64,000 nucleotides of DNA from Clostridium drakei. Lineage in GTDB: Bacteria; Bacillota; Clostridia; Clostridiales; Clostridiaceae. The notes beneath the pieces were generated by a model. That model searched no databases, was not told the DNA's origin, and worked only from the letters and a program-made list of their open reading frames with translations. Positions within the stretch are counted from its first letter, which is position 1. Every line of letters begins with the position of its first letter. Position numbers and translations under genes: made by a program. The DNA is taken from positions 62,001 through 126,000 of the forward strand of contig NZ_JIBU02000048.1 in the NCBI RefSeq assembly GCF_000633595.2. Direction: 5' to 3'. This document shows, piece by piece, positions 52,553 through 60,128 of the stretch.

Positions 52553-52936
52553 CAATGATACTGCAAAAAGTATCAGTATTTAATATAAAACGAACATTTT
52601 TAATGGATTGATATCTATTTAAACAGGCTCTAACGCTATTCTTGATAAAAAAATGAAAGCTGTTTTTCTAAAATTGAATGCGTTTTGATTTTAGCATAGT
52701 CTGCTAATGGAGTTTATTTTTACATTTATGTAAAGATAAGATACTGTTCTGCATTAGGCGATTCAAGATGCCTTTTGTTTATTTAATACAGGAAGAAAAT
52801 TTCTAAAATCAAGAATAATATTTCTAAAAAAGCTATTGATTTTAAAAAAAATTATATATATAATCTTTTTAAGAATAAAAATTACATTAGAAAGAATAAT
52901 AATTCCAAAATATAAAATAAGAAAGGAGCTTATATT

Positions 52937-53431
52937 ATGAGCGAAAAATATGCATCAGCAAAACCTACAGAGGAGATACTTTCTCTCTTTAAAAGGGCTA
53001 AAGAACTGGATGCAGACGGACTTGGCAATCCTGAAATATTGGAGAGAGGAGGTCATTATCTTGTTGAGAATGAGTCTAAGATTGATTTTAAAGGACTTTC
53101 AAGAAAAAAGTATCATGAAACTTACAAAGGAGTTCTCCCAGCATCATTCAAGGTAAGAATTAATGATTCAGAACTGTACTCAAAGATGGTACGTGTAATA
53201 CAAAATGCATATAACATTAAACGAGTTATGACACCATTTTTAATGAGGATCACTCTTTCGGCATATATTGGGTATTTAGAGAAGAATTCTACCGAAAATG
53301 TTACTAAAAAAGAAATAGAAGTTTCAACAGAAGATATTGACGTACTTAAACTTAAAGCAATCTCTCTTATTCTCAATCTTGAAGATAAAGAACATCTCGA
53401 GCAGGTAATTAACAGTTTGGAGGAGGAATAA
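52937..53431 (+). CDS. Hypothetical protein (164 aa)
   Basis: ATG follows AAAGGAG. The product has a charged N-terminus (LSLFKRAKELDADGLGNPEI), a central part (YKGVLPASFKVRINDSELYS) and a helical tail (LILNLEDKEHLEQVINSLEE). The family is unknown. It is 3 bases from the next gene, so the two form an operon in the island between the restriction-modification pair and the split gene's 3' half. Confidence 0.75.
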   Translation: MSEKYASAKPTEEILSLFKRAKELDADGLGNPEILERGGHYLVENESKIDFKGLSRKKYHETYKGVLPASFKVRINDSELYSKMVRVIQNAYNIKRVMTPFLMRITLSAYIGYLEKNSTENVTKKEIEVSTEDIDVLKLKAISLILNLEDKEHLEQVINSLEEE

Positions 53432-53434
53432 GAT

Positions 53435-53635
53435 ATGAACCACTATAAAACTTTATACAATCAAGCTTTAAATAAAATATCTAATCGTCCTGTTGGCAAG
53501 TTCGAATTGAAAGATTTATTGGATGATCCTCCATGTTTACTCGGAGTTTGGCTTTATAAAGATATAGCAAATAAAAAGATTAAAAATGTTAAGTGGATCA
53601 TGAAAACTGATGTAAATGTATATGAGAAATATTGA
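53435..53635 (+). CDS. Hypothetical small protein (66 aa)
   Basis: ATG at 53435 follows GGAGGAATAAG. The product NRPVGKFELKDLLDDPPCLL and GVWLYKDIANKKIKNVKWIM is basic and compact, with no recognised domain. It may form a complex with the product of the gene 3 bases upstream. Confidence 0.7.
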   Translation: MNHYKTLYNQALNKISNRPVGKFELKDLLDDPPCLLGVWLYKDIANKKIKNVKWIMKTDVNVYEKY

Positions 53636-53724
53636 GGTGTGTTGAATGAACAAGGCAAGTGAGGAAAATTAACATATGATTTTTGAAATATTATCATTAA
53701 ATTCTATTGAGAAAGGTAATAAGG

Positions 53725-53889
53725 ATGGCTGAGTGTGTATTATGTGTAAAAGAGGGTGTTGAATACCAGTATTCAGAAGGTGGATATGTATGCGATAACT
53801 GTGTAGGAAGTTGCTTTACATGCCCTGATTGCGGACTGACTTTTCCGCTAGAAACAGATGATGCAGGAAACGGATTTTGTAGCAAGTGA
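53725..53889 (+). CDS. Zinc-ribbon protein, probably 3'-truncated (54 aa)
   Basis: ATG at 53725 follows AAGG. The product has C-V-L-C near the start, C-D-N-C and C-F-T-C-P-D-C, giving one or two zinc knuckles, and ends GNGFCSK at the start of the 92-bp repeat. The truncation at a repeat edge, and a Cys that would need one more partner (C-S-K-C), suggest that the natural C-terminus is lost. Confidence 0.65.
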   Translation: MAECVLCVKEGVEYQYSEGGYVCDNCVGSCFTCPDCGLTFPLETDDAGNGFCSK

Positions 53890-53970
53890 GTCCAGCAAAG
53901 CATGTCCTCTCAAAGGGTTCAGGTGCTTGTAAATAAATGTAAAGTATTCCGTAGAAACTCAAGATATTAG
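53879..53970. repeat. 92-bp direct repeat, copy 2 (joined to the split nuclease 3' half)
   Basis: Pairs with 48319-48410. Its last bases GATATTAG are followed without gap by TCAAAGAAAAGAAG of the nuclease gene; the intact 5' half carries GATATTATGCAAAGAAAAG at the same point. The microhomology GATATTA marks the recombination joint. Confidence 0.8.
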
Positions 53971-54700
53971 TCAAAGAAAAGAAGCTTTTGAGTTTCAAGC
54001 TATAAGGTATGCTGCAAGTTATGCAAAAATTAAAACTCCTGATGATTTAGTTGATAAAATATTTGCATCTTATATTGAGAAATATAAAGATGAATTTGAA
54101 ATCGGAGAATTAACTGCTTATGAAAAAGCATCAAGGATTTTAAATGATTTCCTTGAAAAGAATAATGCATTAAAAACCTTTAACTCAAAACAAAGGATAA
54201 TACTTATAGCATCATCCTTTGATAAGCAAACATTATCAGCTGCAGCTTGGCTTATAGGAAATAATGTTGATATTAGCTGCTTTGAATTAAGTCCAATTAA
54301 AATAAAGGATAATTATTTTATAGATATTAATAGAATACTTCCTCCACCATCTTTAGAAGATTTTTATGTTGAGGTGGATAGTAAAAAACTACCTACATAT
54401 ATAACTAAGAGGGATGTACCCATTACTAGAACCACACTTCCTGGAATGGACAAGTTGTTTGAGTGGGGAATTATTAAAAGTGGAGACATTGTTGTAATTA
54501 AAAATATAGATAATTCAGAAGCTACAGTTATTGATGCTAAGTATGTTGATTTTAATGGTGAAAAGCTAACGTTTAATAAATGGGGACAAAAAGTTACTGG
54601 ATGGTCTACAATTAGAATTTATTGTTGGGCTATGATTAAAGGTAGTGATAAGACTTTGCATGAAATGAGACAAGAGAAAATGTTATCTTTTGAAAGTTAA
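53963..54700 (+). pseudogene. NucS/DUF91-like nuclease, 3' half of a split gene with RAMA-like C-terminus
   Basis: From the joint the frame reads QRKEAFEFQAIRYAASYAKI, KTPDDLVDKIFASYIEKYKD and, after a linker, TLPGMDKLFEWGIIKSGDIV with VTGWSTIRIYCWAMIKGSDK near the end. The last ~90 residues resemble RAMA-type DNA-recognition domains (weak). The PD-(D/E)XK core is absent, so this half cannot cut DNA alone. An in-frame ATG at 54374 would make 108 residues. Joining 48481-48785 to 54000-54700 rebuilds one ~340-residue protein. Confidence 0.88.
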
Positions 54701-54706
54701 ACACAA

Positions 54707-54746
54707 AACAGCAGCAGCTTTAAGTTTAAGCCAACTGCTGTTTTTT
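54707..54746. terminator. Bidirectional terminator before the prophage module
   Basis: AACAGCAG and CTGCTGTT are perfectly paired around a 20-base loop and followed by TTTT; the opposite strand has TTTTGTGTTT. It serves the plus-strand fragment and the minus-strand ImmA/IrrE gene. Confidence 0.85.
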
Positions 54747-54747
54747 A

Positions 54748-56043
54748 CTAAAAGGGAATATCTTCATCATCAATAGGAACGGGTTCTTCAACCACAGGAT
54801 AAAAATCTTCAAGTGCTGTAATTTTGATATCATTAACTGTAATTTTAAATTGAGACTTAGCCAGTGATGTTAGAATTCCAACATTTTTACAATTTAAAAT
54901 TCTATCTTTTATGTAAGTGTCTTTAACATATACAACAAGAGTTTCACCACATTGTTTTGCAGTTGAATTTTCTAAAAGAGTACTTAATAAAGTATAGCCT
55001 TCAAGGAATAACGTAAATCCAATTGTATCCCAATCCTTAATATCTTCAGCAGTATTTAATGTGCCACTTAGGTTTTCTTCAAATTGCATTTTATTTAGCA
55101 GAGCTTCACGTGTTGGCTTCCAGTCATGCAGTACATTACTATTAAAAAAAGTAGTTACATTTCCACACTTAGGACAATACCTAGCATTACCGGGAGCTGT
55201 TGTGTGGTAGCCGCCGCAATCATTTGTACATTCGTTAAATAGATATTGTCCACATATAGGGCAATATTCATCAGAGTCACCAATAACACTGTTACCACAT
55301 TTGGGGCAAACAGAAACTTTCATAGTATTTTCATTTATTTTAAAACCGTCATCATATTGCATAGTCGTTATCCCCCTAACACCATTTTTAAGAAACATTC
55401 CGCAAATTTTACAGTAGTTATCTGTTGAATGTACTTCTACGTTTTCACAGTTTTCACAAACTAAAAACGTTTTAGAAAATCTTAAATGAGAACACTTAAG
55501 GTTACTTAACCTTTTTAATACAGCCCATTCTGAAACATTAAAGTGTTCTGCTACATTTTCTAAAGATGTAAAATTGCAGGTACATATTTTACTTTCAGGC
55601 ATAAGTATTCTACCTGCAAATTCATCAGCTTCTAGTTCTTCTATATATAAATCATTTTCTGTTTTATATTTATCTGGAAGTTCATAATGTTTTAGATAAA
55701 TATGAGCTATTTCATGAGCTAAAGTGAAATTAAGTCTCCGATGCTTGGACACTTCAAAAGGATAATGAATTTTATTTTTGTTAACGATTATTAAAAAATT
55801 GTCCAATTCTCTTGAATACACTGTTGCTGCATCTGTTTTATGAGATAATTTTGAAATCGATTTCATATGAATGGGCAAACATTGATCTTCCTGAATTTTT
55901 AATATAAGTTTAACACAATCTATAGGCCAATATTTTAATTCAAAATCTTTTATAAAGTCTTTTACCCTTTTAGTAATATATTCAATCCTATGTTGGGGTA
56001 TTTTATCTAATGTATAATAACTGTCTTTACTAGAACAATACAT
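54748..56043 (-). CDS. ImmA/IrrE-family metallo-endopeptidase with zinc ribbons
   Basis: Start at 56043 follows GGAGGG; an in-frame ATG further out (56073) precedes that site. Of ~431 residues the first 150 form the peptidase domain with RRLNFTLAHEIAHIYLKHYE (H-E-x-x-H). Then follow three zinc ribbons with paired C-x-x-C: CENCENVEVHSTDNYCKICG, CPKCGNSVIGDSDEYCPICG, and C-T-N-D-C...CPKCG. The C-terminal 110 residues are mixed. It probably cleaves the adjacent phage repressor after DNA damage, as ImmA does in ICEBs1. Confidence 0.9.
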   Translation of the reverse strand: MYCSSKDSYYTLDKIPQHRIEYITKRVKDFIKDFELKYWPIDCVKLILKIQEDQCLPIHMKSISKLSHKTDAATVYSRELDNFLIIVNKNKIHYPFEVSKHRRLNFTLAHEIAHIYLKHYELPDKYKTENDLYIEELEADEFAGRILMPESKICTCNFTSLENVAEHFNVSEWAVLKRLSNLKCSHLRFSKTFLVCENCENVEVHSTDNYCKICGMFLKNGVRGITTMQYDDGFKINENTMKVSVCPKCGNSVIGDSDEYCPICGQYLFNECTNDCGGYHTTAPGNARYCPKCGNVTTFFNSNVLHDWKPTREALLNKMQFEENLSGTLNTAEDIKDWDTIGFTLFLEGYTLLSTLLENSTAKQCGETLVVYVKDTYIKDRILNCKNVGILTSLAKSQFKITVNDIKITALEDFYPVVEEPVPIDDEDIPF

Positions 56044-56137
56044 ATAATCCCTCCACATCATAAAATGGAACAAATGTTCTGCAAGTTAATTATAATATGA
56101 AATTATTACCAAGTAAACAAAAAACAAGAACAAATAA

Positions 56138-56560
56138 TTATTTATTCTTGTTTCTATTTAAATAAAAGTTTGCAAATTCTTTTATGGCGGTTATGTCTTC
56201 AATAGGTAACTCAGATGTAACTCTATTCATAATAGTTAAAAGTTCAGAATCTTTATTGTGAATATTTTTTGCCATTTTCAGAGTATCTGCAAATTCACCG
56301 TCTTCAGTTCTAAAAATGAGCTCAGTATATTTTTCATGATCGATTGTTTCTTCAATATAACCTGCTTTAGTCATTAATTCACCGTAGCTTATTCCAAGGT
56401 AGGGTGCTATTGCCTTTAGTATATTTGGAGATGGCTTTTGTCTTTTCCCAGATTCTATACGTGAAATTTCTGTATTGCTAATATTGCAAAGATCAGCAAG
56501 CTGTCTTTGAGAAAGTCCCTTTTCTTTTCTAAGATTTTTTAAAAATTCACCAAATTTCAT
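56138..56560 (-). CDS. Phage-type XRE repressor
   Basis: ATG at 56560 lies 10 bases after GGGAGGGG; a TTG at 56569 is too close to that site. The 140-residue protein has the HTH FGEFLKNLRKEKGLSQRQLA and SNTEISRIESGKRQKPSPNI. The C-terminal part (TELIFRTEDGEFADTLKMAK) resembles immunity repressors of clostridial prophages. It is divergent from two Cro-like genes; the region 56561-56702 holds the operators. Confidence 0.92.
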   Translation of the reverse strand: MKFGEFLKNLRKEKGLSQRQLADLCNISNTEISRIESGKRQKPSPNILKAIAPYLGISYGELMTKAGYIEETIDHEKYTELIFRTEDGEFADTLKMAKNIHNKDSELLTIMNRVTSELPIEDITAIKEFANFYLNRNKNK

Positions 56561-56702
56561 AATAGACAACCCCTCCCAAATTTAATTATATAATAAGTGT
56601 TGCCACTTGGCAATAGAAATATTCGTATATATTTGACAAACGGTTACACAATTTAGTACAATTTTATTGTAACCCAATGGAAACAAAATGGAGGGATGAA
56701 AA

Positions 56703-56903
56703 GTGCAACCTAATAAAAAATATATCATAGATCTCGTTCATAAAAGTAATTGGTCACAAAACAAATTTGCCATGAAGGCTGGAGTTTCAAAGACTACAAT
56801 AAGTAGATGGGTTAATGGAAAGAGAGGAGCAGGGGCAGAATTAATAGCTGGCATAATTAGGGCTTTTCCTAATGAGCCAATAGATAAGCTATTTTTTTTA
56901 TAA
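56703..56903 (+). CDS. Cro-like XRE protein 1
   Basis: GTG at 56703 follows GGAGGGATG. The 66-residue protein has the HTH NWSQNKFAMKAGVSKTTISR and WVNGKRGAGAELIAGIIRAF, and ends P-I-D-K-L-F-F-L. It opens the lytic-direction operon opposite the repressor. Confidence 0.9.
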   Translation: MQPNKKYIIDLVHKSNWSQNKFAMKAGVSKTTISRWVNGKRGAGAELIAGIIRAFPNEPIDKLFFL

Positions 56904-56987
56904 ATTATGTTGCTAAATGGTGACAATAGTTAATAGATAGAAACAGAACCAAATAGAGTTAACGGCAAAAAGGAGGACAAATTATAT

Positions 56988-57197
56988 ATGAAAGTTAGAA
57001 ATGAAGTTTTAAAGGAAAAACTAAAGAAAAATTCATGGAGCCAAAATGAGCTAGCAATAAGAGTAGGTGTTGCCAGAGGAACAATAAGTAGGATCATGAA
57101 TAATAAAAGAGGAGCTGGCAGAAAAGTTATAGAAGGACTTCTTAGAACTTTTCCAGAGGAAACAATAGAGTCCTTATTTGATACAAAGAAAAATTAA
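56988..57197 (+). CDS. Cro-like XRE protein 2
   Basis: The 69-residue protein is a paralogue of the preceding one: SWSQNELAIRVGVARGTISR and IMNNKRGAGRKVIEGLLRTF, P-E-E-T-I-E-S-L-F. The shared K-R-G-A-G and the L-F end show gene duplication. ATG follows GGAGGAC. Confidence 0.9.
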   Translation: MKVRNEVLKEKLKKNSWSQNELAIRVGVARGTISRIMNNKRGAGRKVIEGLLRTFPEETIESLFDTKKN

Positions 57198-57215
57198 GAA
57201 AGAGGTGTGTTGTAG

Positions 57216-57536
57216 ATGGATATTAATATAAACATAAGGATTGATTCTCCAGATATTATGAATTCCTTATTGGCTTTATCAGAAGCATTAGCACAAATAA
57301 AAACAGGAGCTGAAATAAAAGGAGAAACTCAGATAAAGCCTGAAGAAGTACAAGCACCAAAAGGAAAAAATAAGGTAGTAACTTTAGAAGAAGTAAGAGG
57401 ACTTCTTGCAAAGCTTTCACAAGCTGGAAAACAGCAGAAGGTAAAAGCACTTATAGAAAAATTTGGTGGCAAAAGATTATCGGATATTTCAAAGGAAAAA
57501 TATGGTGAACTTTTAAAAGAGGCTGAGGTGATTTAG
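57216..57536 (+). CDS. Phage hypothetical protein (106 aa)
   Basis: ATG follows AGAGGTGTG. The product has an acidic N-terminus (MDININIRIDSPDIMNSLLA), a lysine-rich linker and KVVTLEEVRGLLAKLSQAGK, QQKVKALIEKFGGKRLSDIS, a SAP/rRNA-methylase-like helical motif often seen in clostridial phage early operons. Its role is unknown; position suggests DNA binding or replication help. Confidence 0.8.
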   Translation: MDININIRIDSPDIMNSLLALSEALAQIKTGAEIKGETQIKPEEVQAPKGKNKVVTLEEVRGLLAKLSQAGKQQKVKALIEKFGGKRLSDISKEKYGELLKEAEVI

Positions 57537-57582
57537 AAATGCTTGAATATATGCAGATTTTAAAAATTAGGAGGAATTATCT

Positions 57583-58104
57583 ATGAAAGTTATAACAGGA
57601 AAAGTAAGATTCAGTTATGCAAATGTGTGGGAGCCTAAGAGCATTAATGGAGGTGATCCAAAATATTCAGTAAGTTTAATCATACCTAAAGCTGATAAAG
57701 TTACCATAAATAAAGTGAAAGAAGCAATTGAAGCTGCTAAAAAAGAAGGAATATCTAAATTAGGAGGCAGTATACCAGATAACTTAAAAATGCCCCTTAG
57801 GGATGGGGATGTTGATAGGGTAGAGGAAGAAGCTTATAAAGACAGCTATTTTATAAATGCAAACAGCAGTACAAAGCCTGGAATAGTGGATAAAAATGTA
57901 CAAACTATAACAGATAAAAGTGAATTTTACAGCGGATGCTATGGAAGAGCCAGTATTACATTTTATGCTTACAATGTTGATGGAAACAAAGGTATAGCCT
58001 GCGGACTTGAAAACCTTCAAAAACTAGAGGATGGAGAGTCACTTGGCGGACACAGTAGAGCTGAAGATGATTTTAATGCAGCATCAGACAACTTTTTAGA
58101 TTAA
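57583..58104 (+). CDS. DUF2815-family phage protein (ssDNA-binding-like)
   Basis: The 173-residue protein reads GKVRFSYANVWEPKSINGGD and KYSVSLIIPKADKVTINKVK, later SEFYSGCYGRASITFYAYNV, matching DUF2815, an OB-fold-like family found next to phage DNA polymerase genes. It likely coats single-stranded DNA in replication. ATG follows AGGAGG. Confidence 0.9.
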   Translation: MKVITGKVRFSYANVWEPKSINGGDPKYSVSLIIPKADKVTINKVKEAIEAAKKEGISKLGGSIPDNLKMPLRDGDVDRVEEEAYKDSYFINANSSTKPGIVDKNVQTITDKSEFYSGCYGRASITFYAYNVDGNKGIACGLENLQKLEDGESLGGHSRAEDDFNAASDNFLD

Positions 58105-58129
58105 TTTTTAATCATATGGAGATGATTAT

Positions 58130-60082
58130 TTGCTGGCCATTGATATAGAAACCTATTCAAGTGTTGACATCACAAAATCTGGAGTTTATGCATATACGGA
58201 GGCAGAAGATTTTGAAATATTATTATTTGCCTATGCTTATGATGATGAAGAAATAAATATTATAGATTTAGCTTTTGGTGAAAAGTTACCACAAAGTATA
58301 ATAGAAGATTTAACTAGTCCAGAGCTTATAAAAACAGCTTTTAATGCTAACTTTGAAAGAACCTGTCTAGCAAAATATTTAAATAAACCTATGCCGCCGG
58401 AGCAGTGGAGATGCAGCGCTGTTCATGCATTAACTTTAGGCTTTGGAGCAAGTCTTGAAGGAGCTGCTAAAGGTTTAAATTTGCAGCAGCAGAAAATGAA
58501 TGAAGGAAAGGCTCTTATAAGGTACTTTTCTATGCCCTGTAAACCTACTAAGGTGAATGGTGGAAGAAGGCGGAATTTACCTCAGAATGATATAGAAAAA
58601 TGGAAGGTATTTAAAATTTATTGTAAGCAGGATGTGGAAGTTGAAAGAGCTGTAAGAAAGAAGTTAGAAAAGTATCCAGTAACAAAAAAGGAATGGGAAC
58701 TTTGGGCTTTGGATCAAAAAATAAATGATAGTGGAGTTAGGATAGATAAAGTATTGGTGCATAATGCCATAGAATGCGATAAAACCTGTCAAAGTAAAAA
58801 AAAAGAAGAAGCTGCAGCTTTAACAGGTCTTGAAAATCCTAATAGTCAGGTGCAGTTAAAAGCATGGCTTGAAACTAAGGGGGTAAAAGCTGAAAGTTTA
58901 TCAAAGGAAAAGGTAAAAGAATTATTAAAAGAAGTAGAAGATAGCAAGGTTAAAAGAGTGCTTAAGCTTAGGCAGGAGCTGTCTAAGACTTCAGTAAAAA
59001 AATATGAAGCTATAGAAAGAGCTGTGTGCAAAGATGAAAGAGTAAGGGGACTTTTGAAATTTTATGGAGCAAATCGAACTGGCAGATGGTCAGGAAAATT
59101 AGTTCAGGCTCAAAATTTGCCAAGAAACACTATGGACAATTTAGAAGCTGCACGTATGCTTCTTAAATCAGGAAATTATGAAATGCTGGAGGTTTTATTT
59201 TATAGTGTGCCGGAGGTTTTATCTCAGCTTATAAGAACAGCCTTTATTCCAGCTTTTAATTCAAGATTTATAGTATCAGACTTTAGTGCCATTGAAGCTA
59301 GAGTCATAGCTTGGCTTGCAGGAGAAAAATGGGTTATAGATACTTTTAAAGGCAGTGGAAAAGTTTATGAAATGGCAGCAAGCAGGATGTTTGGGGTGCC
59401 AATTGAAAAGATAGTTAAAGGTAATATGGAATACTCATTAAGGCAGAAAGGAAAAGTGGCAACCCTTGCTTGTGGTTATCAAGGAAGTACAGGTGCGCTT
59501 ATAGCAATGGGAGCTGTAAAGATGGGATTGAAGGAAGAGGAACTTCCAGGCATTGTTGCAGCTTGGAGAAAATCAAATTCTAACATAGTAAAGCTGTGGA
59601 GAAAAATTGAGGATGCAGCAATAAAAGCAGTAACAGAAAAGAAAGTAGTGAAAATGCAGTATGGACTTGAGTTTTTTGGAAGTGAAGAGTTTTTATTTAT
59701 CAAGCTTCCTTCAGGGAGAAGTCTTTCTTATGTAAGACCTAGAATTGAAAAGGATTTTAGGTTCAATAAACTAAAACTTACTTATGAAGGAATAGAGCAG
59801 GGAACTAAAGCCTGGGGAAGACTTAACACTTATGGAGGAAAACTTACAGAAAATATAGTTCAAGCAATTGCCAGAGATTGTCTAGCTTATGCAATGCTCA
59901 GGCTGGATAAGGCAGGTTATAAAATAGTGTTTCATGTTCATGATGAAGTTATATTAGATGTGCCAAATGGATTTGGTTCTTTAAAGGAAGTAAATGAAAT
60001 CATGGGTAAACCTATTGAATGGGCAAAAGGACTTCCATTAAAAGCTGATGGTTTTGAAACTGATTATTATAAGAAGGATTAA
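58130..60082 (+). CDS. Phage family A DNA polymerase with 3'-5' exonuclease
   Basis: The start TTG at 58130 follows GGAGATG. The 650-residue protein begins with the exonuclease I motif LAIDIETYSS. The polymerase part has RQKGKVATLACGYQGSTGA (motif B with Lys), IVSDFSAIEARVIAWLAGE (motif A with Asp) and VFHVHDEVILDVP (motif C with H-D-E). It carries out phage DNA synthesis together with the primase-helicase that follows. Confidence 0.95.
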   Translation: MLAIDIETYSSVDITKSGVYAYTEAEDFEILLFAYAYDDEEINIIDLAFGEKLPQSIIEDLTSPELIKTAFNANFERTCLAKYLNKPMPPEQWRCSAVHALTLGFGASLEGAAKGLNLQQQKMNEGKALIRYFSMPCKPTKVNGGRRRNLPQNDIEKWKVFKIYCKQDVEVERAVRKKLEKYPVTKKEWELWALDQKINDSGVRIDKVLVHNAIECDKTCQSKKKEEAAALTGLENPNSQVQLKAWLETKGVKAESLSKEKVKELLKEVEDSKVKRVLKLRQELSKTSVKKYEAIERAVCKDERVRGLLKFYGANRTGRWSGKLVQAQNLPRNTMDNLEAARMLLKSGNYEMLEVLFYSVPEVLSQLIRTAFIPAFNSRFIVSDFSAIEARVIAWLAGEKWVIDTFKGSGKVYEMAASRMFGVPIEKIVKGNMEYSLRQKGKVATLACGYQGSTGALIAMGAVKMGLKEEELPGIVAAWRKSNSNIVKLWRKIEDAAIKAVTEKKVVKMQYGLEFFGSEEFLFIKLPSGRSLSYVRPRIEKDFRFNKLKLTYEGIEQGTKAWGRLNTYGGKLTENIVQAIARDCLAYAMLRLDKAGYKIVFHVHDEVILDVPNGFGSLKEVNEIMGKPIEWAKGLPLKADGFETDYYKKD

Positions 60083-60128
60083 CCAGACATTCAGGTTTCT
60101 TCTACGAGAATTTTGGAGGTGGAGCACA

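Noticed and set aside
54374-54700. Independent 108-aa gene
   Set aside because: The coding similarity continues upstream to the repeat joint at 53970 in the same frame, so it is the end of the split nuclease gene.
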